6,134 bases of DNA. It comes from CAYXUW01 sp964468375. GTDB lineage: Bacteria; Planctomycetota; Phycisphaerae; Sedimentisphaerales; Anaerobacaceae. The notes beneath the pieces were generated by a model that did not search any database, was not told the origin of the DNA, and saw nothing but the letters and a program-made list of their open reading frames with translations. Of the stretch, positions 5,357 through 6,134 are shown in pieces. Where the stretch lies: contig CAYXUW010000118.1 of assembly GCA_964468375.1 (NCBI GenBank), positions 1 through 6,134 of the forward strand. Reading direction: 5' to 3'. Positions within the stretch are counted from its first letter, which is position 1, and every line of letters starts with the position of its first letter. A program made the position numbers and the translations under genes.

Positions 5357-6134
5357 TTACAGCCAAAATCCTGCAATTGTTGTCCCGCAATCCGGACACT
5401 TGCCGTTCGTTATATGATTGGCCGACACCCGGTATCCAATACGTTCAATCAGCACCCTGCCGCAGTTATAACAAAAAGTGCTCTCAGATTTCGCCCCCGG
5501 CACATTACCGAGGTAAATATAACGCAGCCCAGCCTCCCTGCCTATCTGCTCTGCGCGTTCGAGAACTTCTGTCGGCGTAGAAACGGCATCCAGATGTTTA
5601 TACTGTGGATAAAATCGGCTGATATGCCAGGGAACATCAGCACCGGCCTCACCAACAATAAACTCTGTCAGCTTTCTTAACTCATTTTCCGAATCATTCT
5701 CGCCTGGAATCAGTAAGGTAGTAATCTCAAGCCAGATGTTAGTTTCTTTCGCAATGTATTTAATCGTATCGAGCACCGGCTGCAAATGTGCTTTGCACAA
5801 TCTTTTATAATAGTCATCAGTAAACGCCTTCAAATCGATGTTTATCGCGTCAAGCCAATCGCCGGCAAAATCAATCGCCTCGATAGTCTGGTAGCCGTTA
5901 CTAACAAAAACATTCGCCAGCCCCTGCTTTTTAGCCAAGCGTCCGCAATCATCGCACAGCTCCATAAAAATTGTCGGCTCGGTATAGGTATAAGCAACTG
6001 ATTTGCATCCGCTGCGAACAGCCGCCGCAACTATCTGCTCAGGACTTATTGCCTGTCCATCGATTCGACCGTCTTCGATAGCCGCCTGGCTTATCTGCCA
6101 GTTTTGGCAAAAATCGCACTGAAAATTACAGCCC
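5357..6134 (-). CDS. amrS: AmrS-type (AmmeMemoRadiSam system) radical SAM protein, 5' end cut by the window
   Basis: The frame is open to the window edge, giving 258 residues of the C-terminal part; about 80 N-terminal residues are probably missing. The fragment begins at the radical SAM motif GCNFQCDFCQNWQIS, whose CxxxCxxC cysteines (codons at 6130-6128, 6118-6116 and 6109-6107) bind the SAM-coordinating [4Fe-4S] cluster. YTYTEPTIFMELCDDC, then INIDLKAFTDDYYKRL, EITTLLIPGENDS and WHISRFYPQYKHLD, are characteristic of the AmrS branch of the pyruvate formate-lyase activase-like proteins. Two C-terminal CxxC pairs (CYNCG and CPDCG) form a probable zinc or Fe-S site. AmrS works with Memo and AMMECR1 homologues in a system whose substrate I cannot name with certainty; neither partner is visible here. 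The ATG at 5965 is internal. It converges on DUF134 with a 5-base gap. Confidence 0.9.
   Translation of the reverse strand, partial: GCNFQCDFCQNWQISQAAIEDGRIDGQAISPEQIVAAAVRSGCKSVAYTYTEPTIFMELCDDCGRLAKKQGLANVFVSNGYQTIEAIDFAGDWLDAINIDLKAFTDDYYKRLCKAHLQPVLDTIKYIAKETNIWLEITTLLIPGENDSENELRKLTEFIVGEAGADVPWHISRFYPQYKHLDAVSTPTEVLERAEQIGREAGLRYIYLGNVPGAKSESTFCYNCGRVLIERIGYRVSANHITNGKCPDCGTTIAGFWL

Noticed and set aside
5227..5580. Plus-strand open frame of 117 codons spanning the DUF134/AmrS junction
   Set aside because: It overlaps two well-supported genes in other frames and shows no recognisable motif.

Overview
The window is a gene-dense stretch of an anaerobic bacterial (or possibly archaeal) chromosome with moderate GC content. 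Ten genes run on the plus strand and one converges on them from the minus strand. The anaerobic assignment rests on gene content: two MinD-type ATPases with inserted 2[4Fe-4S] ferredoxin domains, NifX-family cofactor-binding proteins, and an AmrS-type radical SAM enzyme. I cannot name the lineage from sequence alone. No tRNA, rRNA, CRISPR array, transposase or integrase is visible, and no intergenic stretch exceeds 44 bases.

Layout. Bases 1-469 hold the 3' end of a CoA-disulfide reductase-type flavoprotein with a fused C-terminal rhodanese domain. After 44 bases come a small FmdB-type zinc ribbon protein (514-720) and a NifX-family protein (733-1101). The core follows: a ferredoxin-inserted MinD ATPase (1103-2008), a short J-domain protein (1965-2315), a class I methyltransferase (2312-2926), a second ferredoxin-inserted MinD ATPase (2923-3819), an Mrp/ApbC ATPase (3826-4623), a second NifX-family protein (4620-4958) and a DUF134 DNA-binding protein (4980-5351). 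On the minus strand, 5357 to the window end encodes the C-terminal part of an AmrS-type radical SAM protein. The two strands' genes end only 5 bases apart.

How the genes fit together. From 733 to 4958 neighbouring genes overlap or are separated by at most 6 bases, so they almost certainly form one translationally coupled operon. FmdB upstream and DUF134 downstream probably belong to it too. The set of NifX-like proteins, two ferredoxin-inserted MinD ATPases and an Mrp ATPase matches the gene content of the Orange Protein (orp) loci described in Desulfovibrio, whose NifX-fold protein binds a Mo/Cu-sulfide cluster. The reasonable inference is an ATP-driven system that assembles or carries a metal-sulfur cluster, with the ferredoxin-ATPases and Mrp as carriers and the NifX proteins as acceptors. 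The rhodanese reductase upstream could supply sulfane sulfur.

The unusual parts are the J-domain protein and the methyltransferase, placed between the two ATPases with coupled starts. They suggest chaperone and methylation steps that I do not know from the described orp loci.
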